Source: Streptomyces roseicoloratus | GTDB taxonomy: Bacteria; Actinomycetota; Actinomycetes; Streptomycetales; Streptomycetaceae | Reading direction: 5' to 3' | Length of the DNA stretch: 64,000 nucleotides | NCBI RefSeq assembly: GCF_004117935.1 | Contig: NZ_SDOY01000175.1 | Coordinates: forward strand, 36,427-100,426 | In this document: piece by piece, positions 51,964 to 64,000 of the stretch | Numbering within the stretch: position 1 is the stretch's first letter | How the letters are laid out: each line of letters begins with the position of its first letter | Made by a program: the position numbers and the translations under genes | The notes under the pieces: generated by a model | Databases searched by the model: none | Seen by the model: the letters and a program-made list of their open reading frames with translations, nothing else | What the model was told of the DNA's origin: nothing

Positions 51964-52224
51964 GACGGGCCTTCCGGTCGGAGCGGCGGCGGTGGCGGCG
52001 TCCGGCGGGCCGTGCCGCCGCCGTCTCGCCCAGTCCGGCCAGTATCGCAGCACGGGCCGCTCCGGGTCGGGAAGCGAGGAGGTCGGCGGGGATGCGGACC
52101 GGCCGCGCCGGCCGGTGCTCGTGCCCGCACGCGGCGACGATGACGATCACCGTCGGCCATCACGTCCGGTACGCGTGCGGCGCCGCCTCCGGCCGTCGGC
52201 GCCGTCGCCGCCGCCGTGTGTACG

Positions 52225-53274
52225 TCAGCACACGGCCGCGTCCCACGCGTGGAGGGCCTTCAGGGCCGCGGTGCGGAGGGTCGGGGTGACGGGGGTGACG
52301 GGGGTGGGTGTGAGGAGGTAGTCGGCCACGGGGGTCAGCAGCAGGGGCGTGTCGGGGGCCGGGGTGAGCAGGCGGGACTCGTCCCAGGCGTGACGGATGA
52401 CGGTGCGGCGCAGGAGCGTGCCGTGGCGGGTCACGAGTCGTCGGTGGGCGGCGGCCCCGGCGCGGCGGCGGCGTTCGGGGCCGAGCTCCGGGGCGAGTGC
52501 GGCGCGGACGGCGGCGAGCGGACCGAGCGGCAGATGGTCCGCCGCGTGGTCGAGGAGGCCGGCGGCCTCGGGGGCCAGGCGGTAGGCGGCGAGGACGGCG
52601 GCGGTCTCGGCGGGTTCGAAGGGCCGGCCCGTGAGGCCGGCGACGTCGAGGACGGTGACCGGACAGGGAGGGTCGTCGGGACACCTCAGGCGGGCCTCGG
52701 CGAGGGCGATGAGGCACTCGACGTGCTGGTCGGCGACCAGGTACGGCCGGACGGGCACGGTCGAGCCGTTGCCGGGCAGGGCCGCGGTGCTGAGGTGGAC
52801 CCGGTACCAGGGGTCGGCCAGGGGGTCCTCGGCCGGCCAGTGGACGGTGACGGCGGTGTGGTGCGGCCGGTCGCCGAGCAGGGAGACGTCGATGTGCTCC
52901 ACCGGGTGGTCGGTGACCAGCCGGATGACGGCCTGCCACAGGGCCGCCTGGTCCGGCGCCACCAGGTCGAGGGTGTCCAGCGGCCGGAGCAGTCCGGCCG
53001 GGTAGAGGCCGGCGAGCGGCAGGCCGCGGATGGCGCGGACGCCGGTGGAGCGGGCGAGTTCGGCGGCCAGGCGGGCGTAGTGGGCGGCGCGGTCGCGGGC
53101 GCGGCGGAGTTCGGCGCGGGCCGGCTGCCCCATCCGTACGCCGTCGCGGGCCAGGGCGGACAGCACCAAGTGGGGCAGGTGACGGCCGGCCCGGGCGCGG
53201 TGGAACAGTTCGGCGGGCCCGTCCGCCGGGTCGGTGTCGAGCAGCCGGTACAGCAATGCGGTGTTCACGGACAT
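52225..53274 (-). CDS. Nucleotidyltransferase-like protein (NTP_transf_5-like), probably catalytically altered
   Basis: A 349-residue protein. The segment IRGLPLAGLYPAGLLRPLDT then LDLVAPD resembles the KGxALAxLYPxPxLRPxGDIDLLV core of uncharacterised family-5 nucleotidyltransferases, but the usual G-D-x-D is replaced by L-D-T-L-D, so activity is doubtful. The ATG at 53274 follows GGAGG. It is divergent from the large SARP-NB-ARC regulator, which may control it. Family assignment is tentative. Confidence 0.6.
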   Translation of the reverse strand: MSVNTALLYRLLDTDPADGPAELFHRARAGRHLPHLVLSALARDGVRMGQPARAELRRARDRAAHYARLAAELARSTGVRAIRGLPLAGLYPAGLLRPLDTLDLVAPDQAALWQAVIRLVTDHPVEHIDVSLLGDRPHHTAVTVHWPAEDPLADPWYRVHLSTAALPGNGSTVPVRPYLVADQHVECLIALAEARLRCPDDPPCPVTVLDVAGLTGRPFEPAETAAVLAAYRLAPEAAGLLDHAADHLPLGPLAAVRAALAPELGPERRRRAGAAAHRRLVTRHGTLLRRTVIRHAWDESRLLTPAPDTPLLLTPVADYLLTPTPVTPVTPTLRTAALKALHAWDAAVC

Positions 53275-53530
53275 CCGCCTCCGAATGTATGGTCAGGCCC
53301 GGCGCCACCGGCGGCCGAGGGGGCGGGCGGGCGGTGCCGTTCCGTCTCCGGCGGGCCCGCGGCACGACGATTCTGACCTTCGGGGTTCAACACCTGATCA
53401 CCACAGGCTCAACAGATGCGACAGGCTCTCGACACCGGGTGCGACGCTGTGGTTAAAAAGGTGACACAAAGACTGACATGTGCGCCGAACGGGGCGGCGA
53501 CCGTGTTCTGGGGCGGGTGGGGGGCAGGAT

Positions 53531-56500
53531 ATGGGCGATCTCCGTTTCTCGTTACTCGGTCTGATGCGGGCTCACCGAGGTGAGACTCCGCTCAAGGTGG
53601 GGAGTCCGCAGCAGCAGGCGATGCTGGCCGTCCTCCTGCTGCGGCCGGGGTACTCGGCGAGCGCCACCGACCTGATCTCCGCGCTGTGGGGCGAGGAACC
53701 GCCGAGCGCGGCGATGACGACGGTGCGTACGTACGCGTGGCGATGGCGCAAGATGCTGGACGCGGGGGACCCCGGCGCGGAAGAGGAGGGGGCCAGATCC
53801 GGCCAGGGCGGACGGCCCGCGTCGAGCGTGCTGGTGTCGATGGGCGACGGCTACCGGCTGGTGCTGCCGAAGCTCGCGGTCGACTCGGCGCAGGCGGAGT
53901 CGCTGGCCGCCGAGGCGGAGCGCATCGCGCGGATCGATCCGCTGCGCGCCCGCGACCTGCTCAACCAGGCGTTGGAGCTGTGGCAGGGCGAACCGCTGAC
54001 CGGCATCCCGGGACCGTTCGCCGAGCGTCACCGGCAACGCCTCGAAGAACTTCGCCTGACCCTCCTGGAGGAGCGGATCGGGCTCGATCTGGCCCTCGGT
54101 CGCCACTCGCGGTGCATCCCCGAGCTGACCGCGCTGACCACCGAACACCCCCTGCACGAGCGGGCGTACGGCCTGCTGATGCGGGCGCTCTACCAGGCCG
54201 GGCGGCAGGCGGACGCGCTCGCGGTCTACCGCGGGGCGCGGCAGCTGTTCCTCGCGGAGCTGGGCGTCGCGCCCGGCGCGGAGCTCGACCAGCTGCACCG
54301 CAGGATCCTGGAGGGCGATCCGGCACTGGCCGCTCCGGAGCCGGGGCCGGCGGCACGGCAGGGTCCGGTGCCCAGCGCGGGCGGGGAGGCGGCAGCGGCC
54401 CCGGTTCGTGCGGAGGAGCCGGAGACGGGCGCGGTGCCGGGCGGCGCCGGCGACGGTGCTTCCGCGGACGGGGCGGGTGGCCGCGAACCGGCAGGATCGC
54501 GGGCCGACGCGGCCGGTACGTCCGGTGCCCGGGAGGAGGGGGACGGACGCGACGGCCGGGACGGGACCGCTGCCGCCCGTCCGGCGGCCGCACCGCCGCG
54601 GCCCGCCCAGCTTCCCCCGGACGCGGCCGACTTCACCGGCCGTACGGCGCCGGTCCGGGTGCTGTGCGAGGCGCTCGGCGCACCGTCGGCGCAGGCGCTG
54701 GTGATCGCCAGCGTGGTCGGCATGGGCGGCGTGGGCAAGACGGCGCTGGCCCTGCACGTGGCGCACCAGGTGCGGGAGTTCTATCCGGACGGCCAGCTGT
54801 ACGTGGACCTGCGGGGCTCCGATCCCGTACCGGCCGATCCGGAGGCGGTGCTCAGCGGGTTCCTCGTGGCGCTCGGGGTCTCGGGCGACGCGGTGCCGGA
54901 CGGGCTCGACGCGCGTTCGGCGCTGTTCCGGTCCGTGGTGGACGGGCGGCGACTGCTGCTGGTGCTCGACAACGCCAAGGACGCGGCGCAGATCCGGCCG
55001 CTGCTGCCGGGTGCCGTCGGCTGCGCGGTCCTCACCACCGGCCGCACCCGGCCGGCCGGGCTGCCCGCCACCGTCCAGGTCGACCTGGACGTGTTCCAGC
55101 CCTCCGAGTCGCTGGCCCTGCTCGGCCGCACCATCGGCGAGGAGCGGCTGGCCGCCGAGCGGGAGGCGGCGCTCGACCTCGTGGTGGCCTGCGGACATCT
55201 GCCGCTGGCGGTGCGGATCGTGGCCGCCCGGCTCGCGGCCCGGCCGGGCTGGACGGTGGAGACGCTGAGCCGCCGGCTGCACGTGGAGCGGCGGCGGATC
55301 GACGAGCTGCGGATCGGTGACCTCGCGGTCGCCGCCGCGTTCGAACTGAGCTATCGCCAGCTGACCCCGGACCAGGCGCGGGCGTTCCGTCTGGTCGCCT
55401 CGGTGGACGGGCCCGACATCGGTCTTCCGGCCGCCGCCGCCCTGCTCGACCTCGACGAGTACGACGCCGAGGACCTGCTGGAGGCGCTGGTGGACGTGGC
55501 GATGGTGGAGTCGCCCTTCCCGGGGCGGTACCGGTACCACGACCTGCTGCGGGCCTTCGCCCGGCGGCGCCCGACGGAGGAGGGGGACAGCTCGACGGCC
55601 GGCGACCCGGTGGCGGGCGGGGAGGCGGTGGCGGCGCGCGACCGGCTGCTCGACCATCTGCTCGCCACCGCGTGCACCGCGTTCCAGTACGCGGTCCCGG
55701 GTGATCCGGCCGCGGGCGCGCTGGGTCCGGCCCGCTCCCCCGGCGTGCCGCTGACCGGGTGGGACGCGGCGCGCGAGTGGGTCGTGGCGGAGCGCGCGGG
55801 CGCCGCGGCGCTGGCGGCCCAGGTGGCGGCGGAGGCGGGAGCGGGTACGCCGGCCGGGATGCCGGGAACCCCGGGACCTGCCGGAACTCCGGGAACCGCG
55901 GCGGTGGGCGGGGCGGCGCCCGAGGGCGCGGCCGGAGGCACGGCGCTGCGTGCCGCGATCGATCTGCTGATCGCGCTGACCCCGTTCGTCCTCACTCCGC
56001 CGAGTCGCCAACTGTCCACCACCGCCGATGCGTTGGCGGAGGCGGCGGTGCGACACGGCGACGTGCGTGCTGCCGGGCGGGCGCACTTCCTGCGTGGCAA
56101 CGTGGCCCTGGCGGCGACGCGCCTCGACGCCGCCGAGGCGGCGGCACGGCAGGCGGTGGACTCGGCACGGGCGGCCGGTGACACGGTGATCCTGCGGCAG
56201 GCGCTCAACGACCTCGGGTTGATCTGCCAGTTCCTCAGCCGCTTCGACGAGGCGGTGACCCACTACGACGAGGCGCTGCTGCTCGCCAACGAGCTGGGGC
56301 ACCGCTCCGGCGCCCTGGTGACGACGGTGAACGCCGCACTGGCGAGGGTGCGCAGCGGGCGGGCGGCCGAGGCGGTGGAGATCTGTCACGAGGTGCTCGC
56401 GGAGCTCAGGACCCGGCAGGACGATCCCGGCCGTGCGTACACGCTGTACGTCCTCGGCCTGGCGCTGCACGGACTCGGGCGGCACGAGGAGGCGGTGACC

Positions 56501-56845
56501 TGGTTCGGCGAGTGTCTGACGGTGGCGACGGAAGCCGGTCTGCGCGACCGGGCGGCGCACGCGCGCTACCGGCTCGCGGACAGCCTCCGCTCGCTCGGCC
56601 GGGCCGAGGAGGCCCTCGACCACGCCGGTCAGGCGCTGGTGCTCTGCGAGGAGCTGGGGGCGGAACGGGACCAGGCACAGGCACTCGTGGTGCTGGGCCG
56701 CTCGCTGGCGGACCTCGGGCGCGGGGCCGAGGCGGGGGCGCGGTTGCGGGAAGCGTACGGGATCTTCTGCCGGCTCGGACTGCCGGAGGCGGCCGAGGTG
56801 GCCGTGCTGCTGGAGGAGCCGGCGTTCGCCCTCGTCGATCCCTGA
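53531..56845 (+). CDS. SARP/AfsR-type regulator with NB-ARC and TPR domains
   Basis: A 1,104-residue signal-transduction ATPase. Residues 1-100 form an OmpR-like winged helix (FSLLGLMRAHRGETPLKVGS), about 130-270 the bacterial transcriptional activation domain (LLEERIGLDLALGRHSRCIP, RAYGLLMRALYQAGRQADAL). After an acidic/Ala-rich linker, the NB-ARC part has a P-loop VVGMGGVGKTALALH near 396-410, Walker B LLLVLDNAKDA and LTTGRTRPAG. The C-terminal 250 residues are TPR repeats (LNDLGLICQFLSRFDEAVTH, YVLGLALHGLGRHEEAVTWF). AfsR-like proteins activate secondary metabolism. ATG at 53531 follows GGGGGGCAGG. Confidence 0.93.
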   Translation: MGDLRFSLLGLMRAHRGETPLKVGSPQQQAMLAVLLLRPGYSASATDLISALWGEEPPSAAMTTVRTYAWRWRKMLDAGDPGAEEEGARSGQGGRPASSVLVSMGDGYRLVLPKLAVDSAQAESLAAEAERIARIDPLRARDLLNQALELWQGEPLTGIPGPFAERHRQRLEELRLTLLEERIGLDLALGRHSRCIPELTALTTEHPLHERAYGLLMRALYQAGRQADALAVYRGARQLFLAELGVAPGAELDQLHRRILEGDPALAAPEPGPAARQGPVPSAGGEAAAAPVRAEEPETGAVPGGAGDGASADGAGGREPAGSRADAAGTSGAREEGDGRDGRDGTAAARPAAAPPRPAQLPPDAADFTGRTAPVRVLCEALGAPSAQALVIASVVGMGGVGKTALALHVAHQVREFYPDGQLYVDLRGSDPVPADPEAVLSGFLVALGVSGDAVPDGLDARSALFRSVVDGRRLLLVLDNAKDAAQIRPLLPGAVGCAVLTTGRTRPAGLPATVQVDLDVFQPSESLALLGRTIGEERLAAEREAALDLVVACGHLPLAVRIVAARLAARPGWTVETLSRRLHVERRRIDELRIGDLAVAAAFELSYRQLTPDQARAFRLVASVDGPDIGLPAAAALLDLDEYDAEDLLEALVDVAMVESPFPGRYRYHDLLRAFARRRPTEEGDSSTAGDPVAGGEAVAARDRLLDHLLATACTAFQYAVPGDPAAGALGPARSPGVPLTGWDAAREWVVAERAGAAALAAQVAAEAGAGTPAGMPGTPGPAGTPGTAAVGGAAPEGAAGGTALRAAIDLLIALTPFVLTPPSRQLSTTADALAEAAVRHGDVRAAGRAHFLRGNVALAATRLDAAEAAARQAVDSARAAGDTVILRQALNDLGLICQFLSRFDEAVTHYDEALLLANELGHRSGALVTTVNAALARVRSGRAAEAVEICHEVLAELRTRQDDPGRAYTLYVLGLALHGLGRHEEAVTWFGECLTVATEAGLRDRAAHARYRLADSLRSLGRAEEALDHAGQALVLCEELGAERDQAQALVVLGRSLADLGRGAEAGARLREAYGIFCRLGLPEAAEVAVLLEEPAFALVDP

Positions 56846-56904
56846 GACCCTCGGTCCCCAGGATCCGGAGAAACGGTACTGCTCGGTGGTGCGTGCGGTG
56901 TCCC

Positions 56905-57126
56905 TCAGGAACCGGTGCTGTTCCAGTCCGTGTCGTCGGTCGGGGTGGGCGTCGGGGCCGGCGCCGGGACCTGCTGCGTGGTGGACGTGCCGGTCGAGCC
57001 GGTGTCGGTGACGCCGTCGGCCATCGCCGTACCGGCCGCGCCGAGGGCGATCACCGCGCCGAGGCCGAGAGCCGCGAGGGCCGGACGGATCCGGGTGGCA
57101 CCGAGGATGTTCGTGCGCTTCGCCAT
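56905..57126 (-). CDS. Small secreted peptide, unknown function
   Basis: A 73-residue protein with a clear signal peptide: MAKRTNILGATRIRPALAAL, then a hydrophobic core ending GTAMA-DG, giving a mature part of about 37 residues rich in Thr, Pro and Asp that ends DDTDWNSTGS. ATG at 57126 follows AGGGAG. It converges on the SARP-NB-ARC gene with a 59-bp gap. No cysteines, no RiPP core recognised. Confidence 0.72.
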   Translation of the reverse strand: MAKRTNILGATRIRPALAALGLGAVIALGAAGTAMADGVTDTGSTGTSTTQQVPAPAPTPTPTDDTDWNSTGS

Positions 57127-57447
57127 GACTGCTCCCTGGGTCGTCTTCCCTGATGGAAAGGGGTTTCGCGGGGCTTTTCCGGGGTGTTCCGGGCTGATGG
57201 GATCAGCATGGCAAGGCGCGTTCAACGGCCGATCGACGTACGAGCACCGTACGTCGATCGGCCGCGTTGATCGGGGCGTTGATCGGGGCGTTGAACGGGT
57301 CCTGGTCGGGTCATGGTCGGGTGACGGTCGGGGTGCTGGTCGGAGAGTCGATCGGGACGTCGACCGTGGTGTCGCGGGGTGCTGACCGGCCCGCCGAAGG
57401 GCATCGTTCGGCGCGTCGATGGGGCGCCGACGGGGGCGGCCGCGGGG
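57127..57447. other. Intergenic region with long hairpin and 12-bp repeats
   Basis: A 321-bp gap between the dimethylargininase end and the secreted peptide start. It holds the 17-bp-arm hairpin listed separately and degenerate 12-bp repeats (GTTGATCGGGGC at about 57266, 57278, then variants to 57350). Confidence 0.6.
57226..57264. terminator. Perfect 17-bp inverted repeat
   Basis: CGGCCGATCGACGTACG (57226-57242) and its exact inverse (57248-57264) around AGCAC. A further CAA/TTG pairing is possible outside. It lies downstream of the dimethylargininase gene and upstream of the secreted peptide gene, so it could terminate the first or regulate the second. Confidence 0.55.
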
Positions 57448-58260
57448 TCAGGCCGCCTCTCGGATCTCCAGCGTGCAGCACTTCACGCTGCCGCCGCCCT
57501 TGAACAGCTCGGAGAGGTCCATGCCGATCGGCCGGAAGCCCCGCTCGCGCAGCCGCGCCGCCACACCGGTCGCGGCCTCCGGCAGCACCACGTTCAGGCC
57601 GTCGCTCATCACGTTGAGGCCGAACGCCTCCGCGTCCGCCTCCTCCACGAGCACCGCGTCCGGGAAGAGCCGGCGCAGCACCGCCCTGCTGCCGGGCGAG
57701 AACGCGCCCGGGTAGTACATGACCTCGTCGGTGTCGAGCACGCTGAGCGCCGTGTCCAGGTGGTAGAAGCGCGGGTCCACGAGGTCCAGGCCGATCACCG
57801 GGCGGCCGAGGAACTCCTGGGCCTCCGCGTGTCCGGCGGAGACGCTGCGGAAGCCGCGCCCGGCCAGCAGGTGGCCGCCCGTCAGGAGCAGGTCGCCCTC
57901 GCCCTCGTTGACGTGGACCGGGTCGTGGGTGGTGAAGCCGTGCTCCCGGAACCACTCCAGGTAGGCGGGGCCCTCGGCGGCGCGCTCGGCGTTGCGGAAC
58001 CGTGCGCCGAGCACCTTGCCGTCGACGACGGTCGCGCCGTTCGCCGCGTACACCATGTCGGGCAGCCCGGGCAGCGGGTCGATCAGGTCGACGCGGTGGC
58101 CGAGCTCGGCGTACAGCTCGTGGAGCCGCTCCCACTGGAGGACGGCGAGGTCGGTGTCGACGGGCTTCGCCGGGTCCATCCAGGGGTTGATCGCGTAGCT
58201 GACCTCGAAGTGGGTGGGACGGCACATCAGGAAGCGGCGCGGGCGGGCGGTGCGGGTCAC
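57448..58260 (-). CDS. ddaH: Dimethylargininase / arginine deiminase-fold hydrolase
   Basis: A 270-residue guanidino-modifying enzyme. It opens with FLMCRPTHFEVSYAINPWMD; the His of YHLDTALSVLD and the nucleophilic Cys in GGSVKCCTLEIRE are present, as are DMVYAANGATV and EGEGDLLLTGGHLLAG. It hydrolyses N-methylarginines or a related substrate to citrulline. GTG at 58260 follows GGAGCCTCC; the open frame further upstream is low-complexity. The same window encodes a nitric oxide synthase, which makes a methylarginine-hydrolysing enzyme of interest, but they are 49 kb apart. Confidence 0.88.
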   Translation of the reverse strand: MTRTARPRRFLMCRPTHFEVSYAINPWMDPAKPVDTDLAVLQWERLHELYAELGHRVDLIDPLPGLPDMVYAANGATVVDGKVLGARFRNAERAAEGPAYLEWFREHGFTTHDPVHVNEGEGDLLLTGGHLLAGRGFRSVSAGHAEAQEFLGRPVIGLDLVDPRFYHLDTALSVLDTDEVMYYPGAFSPGSRAVLRRLFPDAVLVEEADAEAFGLNVMSDGLNVVLPEAATGVAARLRERGFRPIGMDLSELFKGGGSVKCCTLEIREAA

Positions 58261-58279
58261 GGGAGGCTCCGGAGGGTGG

Positions 58280-58440
58280 GAGTGTGAAGGTGAGGTCGAG
58301 GGTGGGGGTGCGGGCGCGGGCGCGGGTGCTGGCGCGGACTCGGTTCCGGCACGGGCACGGCGCAAATACGGGTGCCGGCACGGGTGCGGGTGCGGGTGCG
58401 GGGCCGGCACGGGCACGGAAGCGGGTGCCGTGGAGGACGC
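58280..58440. repeat. GC-rich hexamer-based low-complexity region
   Basis: Irregular repeats of GGGTGCGGGCGC and GGCACGGGCACG fill most of the gap upstream of the dimethylargininase gene. They read openly on several frames but match no protein. Confidence 0.7.
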
Positions 58441-58508
58441 CGGCTCGCCCCGGACCGGGCAGGCCCGGGGCGGCGGCCGTGGCGAACGCCGGCCGGTGGT
58501 GCGGCCGG

Positions 58509-59819
58509 TCAGGACTCGGCCGGGCGTTCGGGGAAGCTCCGCATCGCGCGCAGCGGGCTGGCGAGGAGCACCGCGCCGGCCGAGAGCAGCACGCTCGCCA
58601 TGATCCAGATGGTGGTGCGGGCGCCGAGCACCTCGCCGAGCCAGCCGCCGAGCAGGGCTCCGAGCGGGATGGCGGAGAAGTTGACGGTCGAGGCGCTGGC
58701 GCGGATCCGTCCGATCATCGCGGGCGGGCAGTACGCCTGGTAGAAGCTGCCGGCGATGACGTTTCCGGCGATCACGCCGCAGACGGCGACGGACCAGGCC
58801 ACGGCGCTGGCCGCCAGCGGCAGCCGGTCCCCGGCGAGCGGCAGGAGGAGGATGAACGGCGCCCCGACCAGCTCGCAGAGGAGGAGCCCGCGGGCGGTGC
58901 CGAAGCGGCGGGCGATCCGGCCGGCGAGCGTCGCTCCGGCGAGCCCGCCGATCGACACGACCGCGAAGACCATCCCGACGCCGCCGGGCGTGACGCCCAC
59001 GCTGCGGATGAGGAAGACGGTCTGCACCGCCTGGATGCCGTTGAGGCCGAGGTTGCCGACGGCCGCGAAGCTCGCGAGCGTCCGCAGGTACGGGTCGCGC
59101 ACGAGGAAGCGGACGCCCTCGCCGATCTCGCGGAGGATGCCGCGCCGTTCGGAGACCGCCGGCGGCTTCTCCTCGACCCGGAGGGAGCCGACGCAGACCG
59201 CCGCCACCAGGTAGGTGACCGCGTCGGCGAGCAGTCCGCTGACCGCTCCGAACGCCTGGGAGAGGAGGCCGGCGATGCCGGGTCCCGCGATCTCGGCCGC
59301 CGCGTCACCCGAGCGCAGTTTGACGTTGGCCTCCAGGAGGTCCTGCTTGGCGACCAGGGCGGGCAGGACGGCGCTGTTGGCGGTGGACAGGAACACCTTG
59401 ACCGCGCCGGCGAGCAGCGCCACGACGACCAGCTGGGCCATGGTCAGCACGTCCAGCCAGGCGGCCACCGGCACGCTGCCGAAGAGCACGAGCAGCAGGA
59501 GGTCGCAGACCAGCATCACCTTGAGCCGGGACCAGCGGTCCACCCAGGCACCCGCGATCAGGCCGAGGAAGAGCCACGGCACCCAGGCCGAGGCGGTCAG
59601 CAGGCCGACCGTGAACGGCGAGGCCTCCAGGGTGACGACGGCCACCAGGGCGAGCGCGACGTTGCCGACCGCGGTGCCGAGGCCGCTGGTGGTCTCGCCG
59701 ATCCAGAGGTTGCGGAAGTTGTGCTGGGCCCAGAGGCCCCAGCGGCTCCTCCGCGGCGGTTGCGTCGCCGGCGGCGAGGAGGGGCCCGGGGACGGCGGCT
59801 TGACGGACGCTGTGGTCAT
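58509..59819 (-). CDS. MFS transporter, probable peptide exporter
   Basis: A 436-residue permease with about 12 membrane helices: QHNFRNLWIGETTSGLGTAV near the N-terminus and LFLGLIAGAWVDRWSRLKVM, the loop motif of MFS efflux carriers of the EntS/TetV type. The stop-to-start distance from the NRPS gene is 6 bp (59826 to 59819), so it is in the same operon, and export of the peptide product is the likely role. Confidence 0.9.
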   Translation of the reverse strand: MTTASVKPPSPGPSSPPATQPPRRSRWGLWAQHNFRNLWIGETTSGLGTAVGNVALALVAVVTLEASPFTVGLLTASAWVPWLFLGLIAGAWVDRWSRLKVMLVCDLLLLVLFGSVPVAAWLDVLTMAQLVVVALLAGAVKVFLSTANSAVLPALVAKQDLLEANVKLRSGDAAAEIAGPGIAGLLSQAFGAVSGLLADAVTYLVAAVCVGSLRVEEKPPAVSERRGILREIGEGVRFLVRDPYLRTLASFAAVGNLGLNGIQAVQTVFLIRSVGVTPGGVGMVFAVVSIGGLAGATLAGRIARRFGTARGLLLCELVGAPFILLLPLAGDRLPLAASAVAWSVAVCGVIAGNVIAGSFYQAYCPPAMIGRIRASASTVNFSAIPLGALLGGWLGEVLGARTTIWIMASVLLSAGAVLLASPLRAMRSFPERPAES

Positions 59820-59825
59820 GGCGGG

Positions 59826-64000
<4,175 letters not shown>

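Noticed and set aside
51970..52150. Possible small gene (IVIVAACGHEHRPARP) upstream of the small GNAT
   Set aside because: No stop before entering the GNAT gene in another frame and no ribosome-binding site; it may be a shadow.

Overview
The window is very GC-rich, has strongly GC-biased third codon positions, uses many GTG starts and GTGA/ATGA overlaps, and carries an ectoine plus Ehu-type transporter operon, BTAD/NB-ARC regulators, Ser/Thr kinases with extracytoplasmic tails, a secreted chitosanase and a streptogrisin. Together these point to a Streptomyces chromosome. No rRNA, tRNA or CRISPR array was found. About 52 protein-coding genes (two cut by the window edges), two pseudogenes and one remnant insertion sequence are supported.

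Region by region. 1-6.3 kb (minus): a translationally coupled WGR-DUF4132 / MoxR AAA+ ATPase / DUF5682 cassette that runs off the left edge. 6.6-9.3 kb: a DUF4389 membrane protein, a nitric oxide synthase oxygenase and a VOC protein. 9.4-11.9 kb: an EF-G paralogue preceded by a 38-codon upstream ORF and a possible WblC-type promoter. 12-13.6 kb: a Cys-rich protein, a frameshifted AraC-family remnant and a DUF5709 protein. 13.9-20.5 kb: ectABCD fused by GTGA overlaps to ehuBCDA, giving synthesis and uptake of ectoine/hydroxyectoine in one unit. 20.7-22.3 kb: a SigB/SigF-type sigma factor divergent from an RsbW-like ATPase. 22.4-28.5 kb: an HPP membrane protein, an aldo/keto reductase, an N-formylglutamate amidohydrolase, two small proteins and a kinase with a PD40 sensor. 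28.6-34.3 kb: a discoidin-GH46 chitosanase with a CsnR-like operator, an FAD monooxygenase, a streptogrisin with a chitin-binding domain, and a LysR regulator. 34.4-41.6 kb: two coupled unknown genes, a second kinase, an ECF sigma factor with a CU044_5270-type membrane protein, a Tat-exported wall-type protein, and an HTH-DUF4180 pair with phased operator-like repeats.

41.7-47.7 kb: a DUF4440 protein, an AurF-like diiron oxygenase coupled to a ferredoxin-ferredoxin reductase under a 25-bp palindrome, a tandem Usp, a STAS protein and a GNAT enzyme. 47.95-49.69 kb: a decayed IS4-type element with terminal inverted repeats and a 14-bp flanking direct repeat, still carrying an intact HEAT-repeat gene. 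49.7-52 kb: RNase H, a PfkB kinase and a small GNAT. 52.2-57.1 kb: a nucleotidyltransferase-like protein, a 1,104-residue SARP/NB-ARC/TPR regulator and a tiny secreted peptide. 57.4-64 kb: a dimethylargininase, an MFS exporter and the last module (C-A-PCP-TE) of a non-ribosomal peptide synthetase that continues past the right edge.

The most interesting leads are the DUF4132-MoxR-DUF5682 cassette, the upstream ORF of the EF-G paralogue, the HTH-DUF4180 operon with its 10-bp phased repeats, the AurF-FNR operon with its orphan palindrome, the HEAT gene enclosed by IS termini, and a minisatellite inside an NRPS adenylation domain.
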